From positions 2,722,001 through 2,786,000 of the forward strand of contig NZ_CP060725.1 of the NCBI RefSeq assembly GCF_003797775.2: DNA of 64,000 nucleotides. The letters are read 5' to 3'. Below the pieces are notes generated by a model. That model did no database searches, was not told the DNA's origin, and was given only the letters and a program-made list of their open reading frames with translations. Of this stretch, positions 56,032 through 64,000 are shown one piece after another (within the stretch, counting starts at the first letter, position 1; each line of letters begins with the position of its first letter). The DNA is from Sphingopyxis sp. OPL5. GTDB lineage: Bacteria; Pseudomonadota; Alphaproteobacteria; Sphingomonadales; Sphingomonadaceae. The translations under genes were made by a program, and so were the position numbers.

Positions 56032-56541
56032 TTGGCTGACGCGAACCGCCCCGTCACCCTCGCCGCCATTGCCGGCGCGCATGGGGTGCGGGGCGAGGTG
56101 CGGCTCAAACTGTTCGGCGAAGGCGCGGAGACCCTCCGCGCCTTTTCCGCCTTCAGCGCAGGCGAGCGCATCCTGACCCTGAAATCGATCCGTCCTGCCA
56201 ATCAGGGCGCGGTCGCGATGTTTGCCGAGGTCACCGACCGCAGCGGCGCCGAAGCGCTGCGTGGCACGTTGCTGACGGTCGCGCGTTCGGCGCTGCCGCC
56301 GCTGGGTGAGGGCGAATATTACCATCATGACCTCATCGGCCTGCCGTGCGTCTCGACCGACGGCGCCGCGATCGGCACCGTCGTCGCGGTCGATAATTTC
56401 GGTGCCGGCGACATTCTCGAGATCGAGAAGCCCGCTGAGGCAGGCAAGAAGCCGCAGCGCTTCATGGTCCCGATGAACGCGCGGGCGGTGCCCGCATGGG
56501 ATGCCGATAACGTGACCGTCGACGCCGCCTTCGTCGAATAG
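56032..56541 (+). CDS. rimM: Ribosome maturation factor RimM
   Basis: 169 aa, TTG start 2 bases after the rpsP stop. N-terminal RimM domain (LAAIAGAHGVRGEVRLKLF) and C-terminal PRC barrel (GEYYHHDLIGLPCVSTDG; RFMVPMNARAVPAWD). It helps fold the 30S head with S19. trmD, which normally follows directly, is 4.6 kb away. Confidence 0.95.
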   Translation: MADANRPVTLAAIAGAHGVRGEVRLKLFGEGAETLRAFSAFSAGERILTLKSIRPANQGAVAMFAEVTDRSGAEALRGTLLTVARSALPPLGEGEYYHHDLIGLPCVSTDGAAIGTVVAVDNFGAGDILEIEKPAEAGKKPQRFMVPMNARAVPAWDADNVTVDAAFVE

Positions 56542-56752
56542 GCCCGGCGGCGCATTTTGCGCTTTCCTACATTATCGCGCTGTGCGAGCGTCGTTTTCGG
56601 TGCTTTTGCCGTGTCGGAACGCGGTTCGCGGCAACCTTCGGCACCGCCCGCTTAAGGGCACAAAGGGCACAAAATCATGCGCTGCATGCGGGGCTTTTGT
56701 GACTTTAAGCGAGATTGAAGCAAGCTTGGCGCGACAAACGGGGGAGACTGCC

Positions 56753-58270
56753 ATGCGTTCGAGATCGCGAATCGCCCTTGCCGCCCTGTTCGCGGTGGCG
56801 TCGCCCGCCGCCGCACAGGACCCCGCCCCAAAGACCCTCGAGCAACTCGCTCCCGACATCGACGCGCGCTTTGCGACGTTTCAGACCGACGCCCACATTC
56901 CCGGGCTCGTCTATGGCGTCGTCCAGAACGGCAAGCTCGTCTATGTGAAGGGCCTCGGCGTGCAGGATCTCGACGCGCGGCGCCCGGTCACCCCCGACAG
57001 CCTGTTTCGCATCGCCTCGATGACCAAGGCGTTCACCGCGCTGTCGATCCTGAAATTGCGCGACGATGGCAAACTCCGCCTCGACGACCTCGCCGAAACC
57101 TATGTGCCCCAGATGAAGGGCTGGACCTATCCGACGAAGGACAGCCCGCGCATCCGGATCCGCGACCTGCTCCAGCATGTCGGTGGTTTCGTCACCGACG
57201 ATCCCTGGGGTGACCGCCAGCAGGTGCTGCCGCAAGCCGAATTCACCAAGATGATCGCCGCGGGCGTGCCGTTCAGCCGTGCGCCGCAGAGCCAACATGA
57301 ATATTCGAACTTCGGCTATGCGCTGCTCGGCCGCATCGTGGCCAAGGCCTCGGGCATGGCCTATACCGACTATGTCCGCAAAACGATCCTGACCCCGCTC
57401 GGCATGACCGCGAGCGGTTTCGACGCGCCCCATGCGCCGAAGGACAAATATGCGCTCGGCTATCGCTGGGAGAATGACGCATGGGCGCCCGAACCCGAAA
57501 TGGTCGATGGTGCCTTCAACGCCATGGGCGGCTTGCAGGTCAGCGCCAATGATTATGCCAAATGGGTCGCCTTCCTGCTCTCGGCCTGGCCCGCGCGCGA
57601 CGATCCCGACACCGGCCCAGTCAGGCGGTCGACGGTGCGCGAAATCGCGCAGGGATCGAACTTCACTTCGGTCGTCAATCGCATCGGCGCGAGCGGCGCC
57701 GACGCGTGCAAGCAAAGCCTCGCCTATGGCATGGGCTGGCGCGTCGCGCAGGACTGCGACCTTGGCCTCACGCTCGCGCACGGCGGTGGCTATCCCGGCT
57801 ATGGCAGCCATGTGATGCTGATGCCTGACACCGGCACGGGGGTTTTCGCGCTCGCCAACCGCACCTATGCTGGCCCGTCGGGTCCGGCGTGGGACACGGC
57901 CGTGGCGATGGACAAGGCGGGACTGCTCGTCCGCCGCGACACACCGGTGTCGCCCGCGGTCGCCGACATGTTCGCCGCGACGCGCGCTGCCTATGACGCG
58001 GGCAGTTTGAAACCGCTGGACGGCAAGCTCGCGATGAATTTCCTGCTCGACCGCTCGGCCGACAACTGGACCGCCGAACTGGCGAAGTTGAAGGATCAGG
58101 TCGGCGCTTGTCCGACCGCCGAACCGCTCGCGCCGCTGGGCGCGATGTCGACCGCTTTCCGCCTCAATTGCGAAAAGGGCAAACTCGACGGCACCCTGCT
58201 CCTCGCCCCGACCAGCCCGGTCATGATCCAGGCGTGGCGTCTGCGGGTCGTGCCCGGCGACCACCCATGA
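56753..58270 (+). CDS. Secreted serine hydrolase, beta-lactamase/PBP-like (class C fold)
   Basis: 505 aa. Signal peptide ends SPAAAQD. Catalytic SxxK is SMTK in RIASMTKAFTAL, YxN is YSN in HEYSNFGYALLG, and the third motif is HGGGYPGYGS. This fold includes esterases, D-aminopeptidases and AmpC-like enzymes; the substrate is not readable, and resistance should not be assumed. The 210 bases before it hold a tandem 9-base repeat and no gene. Overlaps the next gene by 4 bases (ATGA). Confidence 0.88.
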   Translation: MRSRSRIALAALFAVASPAAAQDPAPKTLEQLAPDIDARFATFQTDAHIPGLVYGVVQNGKLVYVKGLGVQDLDARRPVTPDSLFRIASMTKAFTALSILKLRDDGKLRLDDLAETYVPQMKGWTYPTKDSPRIRIRDLLQHVGGFVTDDPWGDRQQVLPQAEFTKMIAAGVPFSRAPQSQHEYSNFGYALLGRIVAKASGMAYTDYVRKTILTPLGMTASGFDAPHAPKDKYALGYRWENDAWAPEPEMVDGAFNAMGGLQVSANDYAKWVAFLLSAWPARDDPDTGPVRRSTVREIAQGSNFTSVVNRIGASGADACKQSLAYGMGWRVAQDCDLGLTLAHGGGYPGYGSHVMLMPDTGTGVFALANRTYAGPSGPAWDTAVAMDKAGLLVRRDTPVSPAVADMFAATRAAYDAGSLKPLDGKLAMNFLLDRSADNWTAELAKLKDQVGACPTAEPLAPLGAMSTAFRLNCEKGKLDGTLLLAPTSPVMIQAWRLRVVPGDHP

Positions 58271-58545
58271 TCTTCATCCTGACCTTTGTCGTGTTGGTCC
58301 CGATCGCCGGGGCGGTCGTGAGTTGGTGGCTGCTGCGCCGGTTGTCGCCGCCGCTGGTCTGGCTGGCCGGCATGCTGACGGGCGTTGCCCCTGCCATCTT
58401 CTTCACAAATGCTCTCCTTGGCAGCGCGGGCGCAAACGACGATCCCGATCCGTTGCTGTTCCAGAAGATCGCGATTGGCGCGGCGGCGCTGGTCGTCTTG
58501 CTGACTCTCGCGGCGCTCCAATTCGCGGCCCGGCGTTCGGAATGA
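58267..58545 (+). CDS. Small three-helix membrane protein
   Basis: 92 aa. Helices: MIFILTFVVLVPIAGAVVSW, LVWLAGMLTGVAPAIFF and IAIGAAALVVLLTLAALQFA. Translationally coupled to the serine hydrolase, so it may serve the same process. No family recognised. Confidence 0.65.
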   Translation: MIFILTFVVLVPIAGAVVSWWLLRRLSPPLVWLAGMLTGVAPAIFFTNALLGSAGANDDPDPLLFQKIAIGAAALVVLLTLAALQFAARRSE

Positions 58546-58552
58546 CGTCCGG

Positions 58553-59800
58553 TTAGGCCGCCTCGATGAACACGACCCGGTCGCGCCCGCTTTCCTTGGC
58601 GGCGTACAGGTTGATGTCGGCCGACTTCATCGCCGCGCCGAAACTCGTCTCGCGCGCGATATGGACAAGGCCCATCGATGCGGTCACCGGCCGTTTCAGC
58701 GTCGGCACCATCTGCGCGATATAGGCGCCGACGCGCTGGCGCAGCCGCTCGGCCTCGCCCGCGACCGCGCTCGCCTCGCAGCGGAATAGCAGCGCGAATT
58801 CCTCGCCGCCGATCCGCGCCGCCATCGCGCTACCCGATCCCAGTGCGACCCCGGCGGCAAAGATCACCCGGTCGCCGACGTCATGGCCGTGGCGGTCGTT
58901 GATCGCCTTGAAATGGTCGAGGTCGACGATCGCGATCGCGACCGGCGTCTCCTGTCCGTAACTTTCCTCGATCGCGCGGCGGTTGGGCAGACCGGTCAGC
59001 GGGTCGGTGTGCGCGATGACGCGCATCGCTTCGGCCTGGGCCTGCGCTTCCGTTCGTTCGCGGCGCAGACGGATCAGCCGGTCGAGAATGCCGAGCGCGG
59101 TGAGCATCACTTCCAACCCCAAAGCGGGAAACAGCAGGAACAGGAAGGATTCGAACGGTGTCTGCAGCACGATATCGTGGAACAGGCTGACGCCGTAAAC
59201 GCCGCCGATGCCGCTCCACGCCGCCGCTTGATACCGCGCCGTGCGGCTGCCGCGCAGCAGCGCGATCGCCACCGTCGTGACGCCGATCGTCAGCATCGTC
59301 ACCAGAAACAGGCTGCGCAGCGTGAAGTACAGCCCCGGCGGATCGGCCATCACCGTCACCGGGGTCGTCAGCAGGATCAGGAAGGGCGGCCATCCCAGCA
59401 GCCGATAGAGCCGCTTCGGGATCGTCCCCGGCTCCAGATAGGCGCGCAGGAACGGCCCCGATACCGCGACGCCCAGATCGAAGAACAAAGTGATCCACAC
59501 CTGCCGCGCAAAGCTGTCGGGGGTGAAAAAGCCTCCCATCGCCAGCGGTGACAGCCCGATCGCTAGCGCGAAATAGGCAAAGGCGCGAACGCTCTGCCAG
59601 ATCAGAAACCGCTCGCGCAGCAGCGCATAGAAAGCGGCATTATAGGCGAGTGAGAAGAGCAGCAGCCCGAGGAAGATGCCGGTCAACACCCCGTCCCAAG
59701 TCATCACCGTCGCGTCGGCGAACGAGGACTGCGCGTGCGCGGGCACCGCGGCGCCCAACAGCACCGCGCCCATCGTCAACGCCCGCGCCCATCGCGCCAT
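58553..59800 (-). CDS. Diguanylate cyclase with 7TM (DISM-type) sensor
   Basis: 415 aa. Signal peptide (ending PAHAQS), then seven membrane helices (7TMR-DISM-like), then a GGDEF domain with active GGEEF in ARIGGEEFALLF near residue 340 and HTDPLTGLPNRRAIE. The periplasmic extracellular domain of classic 7TMR-DISM proteins is missing or very short. Makes c-di-GMP. Converges with the small membrane gene 7 bases away. Confidence 0.9.
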   Translation of the reverse strand: MARWARALTMGAVLLGAAVPAHAQSSFADATVMTWDGVLTGIFLGLLLFSLAYNAAFYALLRERFLIWQSVRAFAYFALAIGLSPLAMGGFFTPDSFARQVWITLFFDLGVAVSGPFLRAYLEPGTIPKRLYRLLGWPPFLILLTTPVTVMADPPGLYFTLRSLFLVTMLTIGVTTVAIALLRGSRTARYQAAAWSGIGGVYGVSLFHDIVLQTPFESFLFLLFPALGLEVMLTALGILDRLIRLRRERTEAQAQAEAMRVIAHTDPLTGLPNRRAIEESYGQETPVAIAIVDLDHFKAINDRHGHDVGDRVIFAAGVALGSGSAMAARIGGEEFALLFRCEASAVAGEAERLRQRVGAYIAQMVPTLKRPVTASMGLVHIARETSFGAAMKSADINLYAAKESGRDRVVFIEAA

Positions 59801-59937
59801 CTTGTCCCCCTGGTCCGAGTGGGAGGAAATTAGGCGTCAAGCCGCTGATTTTTGGTTAACGGAGGGTTGGATTTTGGTGGTTTGCGGAGGGAGGGGACGG
59901 GGTTGCGAGCGCTACGACGGCAGCCGCCCGCTACCAT

Positions 59938-59991
59938 CCATGCCCATGAACGCGCCCGGCGAGGGACCACCGGGCGCGTTCATGGGCATGG
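59938..59991. repeat. Perfect 22-bp inverted repeat
   Basis: CCATGCCCATGAACGCGCCC-GG (59938-59959) pairs perfectly with its complement at 59970-59991 around a 10-base loop (CGAGGGACCA). It lies in a 208-base gap between two minus-strand genes, upstream of the GGDEF gene. No T-run on either side. Confidence 0.8.
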
Positions 59992-60008
59992 CCTGGTGAA
60001 CAGGATCG

Positions 60009-60170
60009 TCAGCCGATCCCGATCCGGGCGCGAAGGCTCGCGGTGCGGTCGTCGCGGCGCCGGCGCAGCCGCGCGATCGCGCCTGCCAGCGAAGCAAAGC
60101 CGCGATCGATATCGGCGCTGAAACGCGGCTGCGCGTCGTTCCAGTTCCGCATCCAGAGTTCGTCCTGCAT
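60009..60170 (-). CDS. 53-aa small protein, divergent from a LysR regulator
   Basis: 53 aa, starting MQDELWMRNWNDAQPRFSAD with an AGGAG ribosome site 8 bases before the ATG. Arg-rich C-terminal helix (AGAIARLRRRRDDRTASLRA). Soluble and small. The strong ribosome site and placement next to a regulator support a real gene. No family recognised. Confidence 0.6.
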   Translation of the reverse strand: MQDELWMRNWNDAQPRFSADIDRGFASLAGAIARLRRRRDDRTASLRARIGIG

Positions 60171-60247
60171 CGTTCGTCTCCTGTGTTTCGATGTTCTCCA
60201 GATGCGCCTTTGGCCGCTCCGTCGCCAACAAAAGCTTTGCATCATCT

Positions 60248-60264
60248 CATAAGGGCACCTTATG
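60248..60264. promoter_or_regulatory. LysR-type operator (T-n11-A dyad)
   Basis: CATAAGG-GCA-CCTTATG is a perfect 7-3-7 dyad and contains the LysR box T(60250)-n11-A(60262). It lies between the 53-aa gene and the LysR gene, 8 bases before the latter's ATG, where autoregulation would act. Confidence 0.6.
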
Positions 60265-60271
60265 TAGCGCG

Positions 60272-61189
60272 ATGCCCAAGCTGCCGCCCCTCGCCGCCGT
60301 CCGCACCTTCGAAGCCGCCGGTCGTCTGCAGAACTTCTCGCGCGCAGCAGAGGAACTGGGAATGACGCAGGCCGCGGTCAGCTATCAGGTCCGCCAATTG
60401 GAGGACCGTCTCGGCCGCGCGCTGTTCGTGCGTGAAAAGGGGCGGGTGCGGCTGTCCGAAACAGGGCAGCGGCTGCTCCCCGCTGTCTCGGGCGCCTTCG
60501 CCGCGATGGGCGACGCCTTCGCCGCTTTGGATGACGACGAGGCCGAGGTGCTGACGATCAGCGCCGCGACGACCTTCGGCGGCACCTGGCTCAGCGCGCG
60601 CATCGGCCGCTTCCAGCTTCGCCACCCCGATCTCGCGGTCCGTATGTCGATGACCAACGAAATGGTCGATTTCGACGCTTCGAACGTCGATGTCGCGATC
60701 CGCGTCGGCGGCGGCGCCTGGCCGGGGCTACGCGCCGACTTTCTGTTCCGAAGCCATGTGACGCCGATCTGCTCGCCGGCGTTTCGCGACGCCAACGCGA
60801 TCGCGGCGCCCGAAGACCTGCTCCGCGTCGATCGCCTCGCCCCCAACGATCCGTGGTGGGCGGGCTGGCTCGCCGCCGCCGGGGTCGGCACCCCGCCGCA
60901 GGAACGCCGCGGTATCGAACTCGACAGCCAGTTGCAGGAGGCGAGCGCGGTGCAGGGCGGCTATGGCATCGCGCTGATGACCCCGCTGCTGTGGCAACTC
61001 GAACTCGCCAGCGGCCGCATGGTCGCGCCGTTCGACACGCTCTACCAGCCCGGCGGCGCCAACTTTCTCGTCCACCGCGACAACCGCGTCGGGGTGCGCA
61101 AGATCGAACGCTTCCGCGAATGGCTGCACGAAGAGATGGAGATGGATCGCCACCTGCTGCCCGAGGCGCTATGGCAGCCGTTGCCATGA
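60272..61189 (+). CDS. LysR-family transcriptional regulator (GcvA-like)
   Basis: 305 aa. Winged helix at residues 5-65 ([38 protein letters not shown]) and a PBP-like effector domain ([21 protein letters not shown]). GcvA-like by the start [18 protein letters not shown]. The stop overlaps the trmD start by 4 bases (ATGA), which places a transcription factor in the trmD-rplS transcript. Confidence 0.9.
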   Translation: MPKLPPLAAVRTFEAAGRLQNFSRAAEELGMTQAAVSYQVRQLEDRLGRALFVREKGRVRLSETGQRLLPAVSGAFAAMGDAFAALDDDEAEVLTISAATTFGGTWLSARIGRFQLRHPDLAVRMSMTNEMVDFDASNVDVAIRVGGGAWPGLRADFLFRSHVTPICSPAFRDANAIAAPEDLLRVDRLAPNDPWWAGWLAAAGVGTPPQERRGIELDSQLQEASAVQGGYGIALMTPLLWQLELASGRMVAPFDTLYQPGGANFLVHRDNRVGVRKIERFREWLHEEMEMDRHLLPEALWQPLP

Positions 61190-61923
61190 CCTTCGCCGCC
61201 GTCCCCCTGACCCTCTATCCCGACATGTTCCCCGGCCCGCTCGGGCACAGCATGGCGGGTCGCGCGCTTGAGGCCGGGGTGTGGTCGTGTGCGCCCGTCC
61301 AGATCCGCGACTTCGCGACCGACAGGCACCGCACCGTCGACGATACGCCGTCGGGTGGCGGCGCCGGCATGGTGCTGAAGGCCGACATATTGGCCGCCGC
61401 GCTCGACCATGCGGTGGCGGCGAACCCGGGCCTGCCGATCCTTGCGATGACCCCGCGCGGCGCACCGGTCACCCAGGCGCGGGTGCGCAGCCTCGCGGCG
61501 GGTCCCGGCGCGATCATCCTGTGCGGGCGGTTCGAGGGATTCGACGAGCGCATCTTCGACGCGCGCCCGATCGAACAGGTGTCGATGGGGGACATCATAT
61601 TGTCGGGCGGCGAGATGGGGGCGCTGCTTTTGCTCGACGCTTGCATTCGCCTGATTCCCGGCGTAATGGGCGCGACTTCCAGTGGGGACGACGAATCGTT
61701 CGAGAACGGTTTGCTCGAATACCCCCACTATACCCGACCTGTCGAATGGGAAGGGCGCACGATCCCCGAAGTGCTGCGATCGGGGGATCATGCGAAGATC
61801 GCCGCCTGGCGGAAACAACAGGCGGAGGATCACACACGGTTACGCAGGCCGGACCTTTGGGAGCGTCATGTCGATGCTCGGGACCGACCTGCCTCTGGCG
61901 CGCGGCAGAAGAAGAAGGAATAG
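61186..61923 (+). CDS. trmD: tRNA (guanine-N1)-methyltransferase TrmD
   Basis: 245 aa. SPOUT trefoil knot: [23 protein letters not shown] and [14 protein letters not shown]. It methylates G37 of tRNAs reading CNN/GGG codons and prevents frameshifts; essential. The ATG at 61186 overlaps the LysR stop. rplS follows 4 bases after its stop. Confidence 0.97.
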   Translation: MTFAAVPLTLYPDMFPGPLGHSMAGRALEAGVWSCAPVQIRDFATDRHRTVDDTPSGGGAGMVLKADILAAALDHAVAANPGLPILAMTPRGAPVTQARVRSLAAGPGAIILCGRFEGFDERIFDARPIEQVSMGDIILSGGEMGALLLLDACIRLIPGVMGATSSGDDESFENGLLEYPHYTRPVEWEGRTIPEVLRSGDHAKIAAWRKQQAEDHTRLRRPDLWERHVDARDRPASGARQKKKE

Positions 61924-61927
61924 AGGC

Positions 61928-62305
61928 ATGAACCTCATCCAGACGATCGAAGCCGAAGAAATTGCCAAGGCGGCAAAGACCATTCCGACCTTCCGTCCCG
62001 GCGACACGCTGAAAGTCGGCGTCAAGGTGGTCGAAGGCGAACGCACCCGCGTCCAGAATTTCGAAGGCGTGTGCATCGCACGCTCGAACAAGGGCATGGG
62101 CTCCAACTTCACCGTGCGCAAAATGTCGTTCGGCGAGGGTGTCGAGCGCGTGTTCCCGCTCTATTCGCCCAACATCGACAGCATTACCGTCATCCGCAAG
62201 GGTGCCGTGCGTCGTGCGAAGCTTTACTATCTTCGTGGCCGCACCGGCAAATCGGCGCGTATTGCGGAGCGCCGCGATTACCGGCCGGAAGCCAGCGAGG
62301 GCTAA
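61928..62305 (+). CDS. rplS: 50S ribosomal protein L19
   Basis: 125 aa. L19 core: [33 protein letters not shown], and [21 protein letters not shown] C-terminus (here [20 protein letters not shown]). It bridges the 30S and 50S subunits. Ends the split translation operon; a terminator follows. Confidence 0.98.
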   Translation: MNLIQTIEAEEIAKAAKTIPTFRPGDTLKVGVKVVEGERTRVQNFEGVCIARSNKGMGSNFTVRKMSFGEGVERVFPLYSPNIDSITVIRKGAVRRAKLYYLRGRTGKSARIAERRDYRPEASEG

Positions 62306-62342
62306 GGGAGACTTTCCCAACCCCAAGCGAAAACAGCTTTCC

Positions 62343-62384
62343 AAAACGACCGGTTCCGCCAAAGCGCAGAGCCGGTCGTTTTTC
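62343..62384 (+). terminator. Rho-independent terminator after rplS
   Basis: AAAACGACCGG (62343-62353) pairs with CCGGTCGTTTT (62372-62382); the 3' arm runs into more T. Loop 18 bases. About 38 bases after the rplS stop. Confidence 0.85.
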
Positions 62385-62403
62385 ATTTGGGCAACGCAAA
62401 TTC

Positions 62404-63021
62404 ATGCAGCAGTCCGCGTCCTTTCAGCCTTCACGGCGCGCTCTTATCGGCGCGGGGCTGTGCTTTGGCGCTTTCGGACTGTCGGGCGGGGCGCTGGCGG
62501 CGACCACCGCCGAGCGGCTGGTTGCTGCCGCCCGCAAGCAGGTTGGCGTGACGCTCGCCTATGACCCCGCTTACACCGTGCTGCCCTTCCCGAACGGCGA
62601 CGTGGCGCGCGCCAAGGGCGTGTGCACCGACGTCCTGATCCGCGCCTATCGCGACGCGCTGGGGGTCGATCTGCAGGCCCTTGTAAACGCCGACATGAAG
62701 GCCGACTTCGGGGCCTATCCGAAAAACTGGGGGCTGCGCCGTCCCGACCGCAACATCGACCACCGCCGCGTGCCGAACCTCGCGACCTTTTGGACGCGCC
62801 AGCGCGCGCGGCTGCCCGTCTCGACCGATCCCGCCGGCTGGCGGCCGGGCGATATCTTTACCGCGATGACTGGCGGGCGCTTTCCGCACACCGGCGTCGT
62901 TTCCGACCGAACTAACGCAGCGGGCCGCCCGCTGATCATCCACAATATCGGACGCGGCGCCCGCGAAGAGGATGCCTTGTTCGACCACCCGCTGACCGGC
63001 CATTTCCGCTGGAAGGTCTGA
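62404..63021 (+). CDS. DUF1287 family exported protein
   Basis: 205 aa. Signal with a twin Arg (PSRRALIGAGLCFGAFG), likely Tat or Sec. DUF1287 core: VLPFPNGDVARAKGVCTDVL with a conserved Cys, WRPGDIFTAM, FPHTGVVSD and IIHNIGRG, giving Cys and His in the order of NlpC/P60-like enzymes. It may be a cell-wall amidase, untested. Confidence 0.85.
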   Translation: MQQSASFQPSRRALIGAGLCFGAFGLSGGALAATTAERLVAAARKQVGVTLAYDPAYTVLPFPNGDVARAKGVCTDVLIRAYRDALGVDLQALVNADMKADFGAYPKNWGLRRPDRNIDHRRVPNLATFWTRQRARLPVSTDPAGWRPGDIFTAMTGGRFPHTGVVSDRTNAAGRPLIIHNIGRGAREEDALFDHPLTGHFRWKV

Positions 63022-63055
63022 CCATATTTCGAGTTTTACGCTGAGGAGTGTTTTC

Positions 63056-64000
63056 ATGGGTTATCGTATCGTTGTCGCGGGCGCGACGGGCAATGTCGGG
63101 CGTGAGGTGCTCGCCATCCTGTTCGAACGCGAATTCCCGATCGACGAACTGGCGCTGGTTGCCTCGTCGCGCAGTCAGGGCCTCGACATCGAACTTGGCG
63201 ATACCGGCAAGACCGCCAAATGCCAGAATATCGACAATTTCGACTGGGCCGGCTGGGACATGGCGATCTTCGCGATCGGCAGCGACGCGACCAAGGTCCA
63301 CGCGCCGAAGGCGGCGGCGGCGGGCTGCGTCGTGATCGACAACTCGTCGCTCTATCGCATGGACCCCGACGTGCCGCTGATCGTGCCCGAGGTGAATCCG
63401 GACGCGATCGACGGCTATACCAAGCGCAACATCATCGCGAACCCGAACTGCTCGACTGCGCAGATGGTCGTCGCGCTCAAGCCGCTCCACGATGCCGCCA
63501 CCATCAAGCGCGTCGTCGTCTCGACCTATCAATCGGTATCGGGCGCAGGCAAGGCGGGCATGGACGAACTGTGGAACCAGACGCGCCAGATCTTCGTCGG
63601 CGACGAAAAGGACATCCAGAAGTTCACCAAGCAGATCGCCTTCAACGTCATCCCGCACATCGACAGCTTCCTCGACGACGGCCAGACCAAGGAAGAGTGG
63701 AAGATGGTCGTCGAGACCAAGAAGATTCTCGATCCCAAGATCAAGGTGACGGCGACCTGCGTCCGCGTGCCGGTGTTCGTCGGCCACAGCGAGGCGATCA
63801 ACATCGAGATGGAGAATGAGCTGTCGGCCGAGGATGCCCAGCGCATCCTGCGCGAAGCCCCCGGCGTCGTCCTTCACGACAAGCGCGAGGACGGCGGCTA
63901 TATCACCCCCGTCGAATGCGTCGGCGACTTCGCGACCTTCGTCAGCCGCGTCCGCGATGATCCGACGTTGGATAACGGCCTGAATCTCTGGTGCGTCAGC
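63056..64000 (+). CDS. asd: Aspartate-semialdehyde dehydrogenase, 3' end beyond window
   Basis: 315 codons visible, no stop before the edge. NADP-binding GATGNVGREVLAIL, catalytic Cys in ANPNCSTAQMV near residue 131, and VSTYQSVSGAGKAGMDEL. It makes aspartate semialdehyde for lysine, methionine and threonine, and through DapF-dependent DAP for peptidoglycan. A GAGGAG site precedes the ATG. Confidence 0.97.
   Translation, partial: MGYRIVVAGATGNVGREVLAILFEREFPIDELALVASSRSQGLDIELGDTGKTAKCQNIDNFDWAGWDMAIFAIGSDATKVHAPKAAAAGCVVIDNSSLYRMDPDVPLIVPEVNPDAIDGYTKRNIIANPNCSTAQMVVALKPLHDAATIKRVVVSTYQSVSGAGKAGMDELWNQTRQIFVGDEKDIQKFTKQIAFNVIPHIDSFLDDGQTKEEWKMVVETKKILDPKIKVTATCVRVPVFVGHSEAINIEMENELSAEDAQRILREAPGVVLHDKREDGGYITPVECVGDFATFVSRVRDDPTLDNGLNLWCVS

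Noticed and set aside
56656..56673. Tandem GGGCACAAA-GGGCACAAA before the serine hydrolase
   Set aside because: Only two copies of a 9-base unit, with no dyad or known site; may be chance.

Overview
The window is a stretch of an alphaproteobacterial chromosome. The evidence points to the order Sphingomonadales and most resembles Sphingopyxis or Sphingomonas, although the genus is inferred from gene content and style only. The DNA is GC-rich throughout. It has two TonB-dependent receptors (one of the very long Oar-like type), the alphaproteobacterial block pckA / chvI-chvG / hprK-rapZ-manX-ptsH, an alphaproteobacterial-type short HPr kinase, and many short REP-like palindromes between genes. 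I see no phage, transposase, CRISPR array, rRNA or tRNA. The base style is uniform, so this looks like core chromosome with small accessory inserts.

Layout. 1-6.8 kb: start of a TonB receptor behind a Fur-like box, a patatin-like protein, then dnaK-dnaJ with a heat-shock-type promoter. 6.9-11 kb: a copper chaperone, a run of small envelope proteins of unknown job, rmuC. 11-19.2 kb: a META-domain lipoprotein, an rRNA/tRNA methyltransferase, the regulatory phosphotransferase proteins (HPr, EIIA, RapZ, HprK), the ChvG/ChvI two-component system and divergent pckA. 19.2-26 kb: small DUF proteins, two coupled HEXXH proteins, a GNAT acetyltransferase, ribosomal proteins L21 and L27. 26-31 kb: an expanded phage-shock (Psp) locus: divergent pspF, a sigma-54 promoter, a 57-aa protein, a terminator-like hairpin, pspA, pspB, pspC and then five small PspB-like membrane/coiled-coil proteins in tandem. 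31-38.6 kb: sufE, the Oar-like receptor, clpX, clpP, ferredoxin FdxA, an S4 protein. 38.6-47.9 kb: a Suv3-like helicase, an M23 peptidase, hemB, a membrane spermidine-synthase-like protein, a gamma-carbonic anhydrase and a PuuD-like membrane protein. 48-53.6 kb: the overlapping dapF-mtaB-ftsY-yciB operon and a GGDEF/EAL protein. 53.8-64 kb: ffh-rpsP-rimM, then about 4.6 kb of accessory genes, then trmD-rplS, a DUF1287 protein and the start of asd.

How the genes work together. The clearest functional unit is the Psp locus. PspF would activate a sigma-54 promoter when the inner membrane is damaged. PspA, PspB and PspC are the known effectors and sensors. The five extra proteins share with PspB a one-helix membrane anchor and the motif LxxRxxVLERIxTD, followed in most by xxEIxxLR, a motif that also ends PspC. 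This looks like a family grown by tandem duplication and is the best candidate here for an undescribed extension of a known system. The chv/pts block links phosphate-relay control (HPr, EIIA, HprK, RapZ) to the ChvGI envelope/acid response and to gluconeogenesis (PckA). The usual ffh-rpsP-rimM-trmD-rplS translation operon is split by a beta-lactamase-fold hydrolase, a small membrane protein, a diguanylate cyclase, a 53-aa protein and a LysR regulator whose stop codon overlaps the trmD start.

Limits. All family assignments come from reading motifs and typical lengths. No search or folding program was run. Promoters, operators and terminators are pattern matches.
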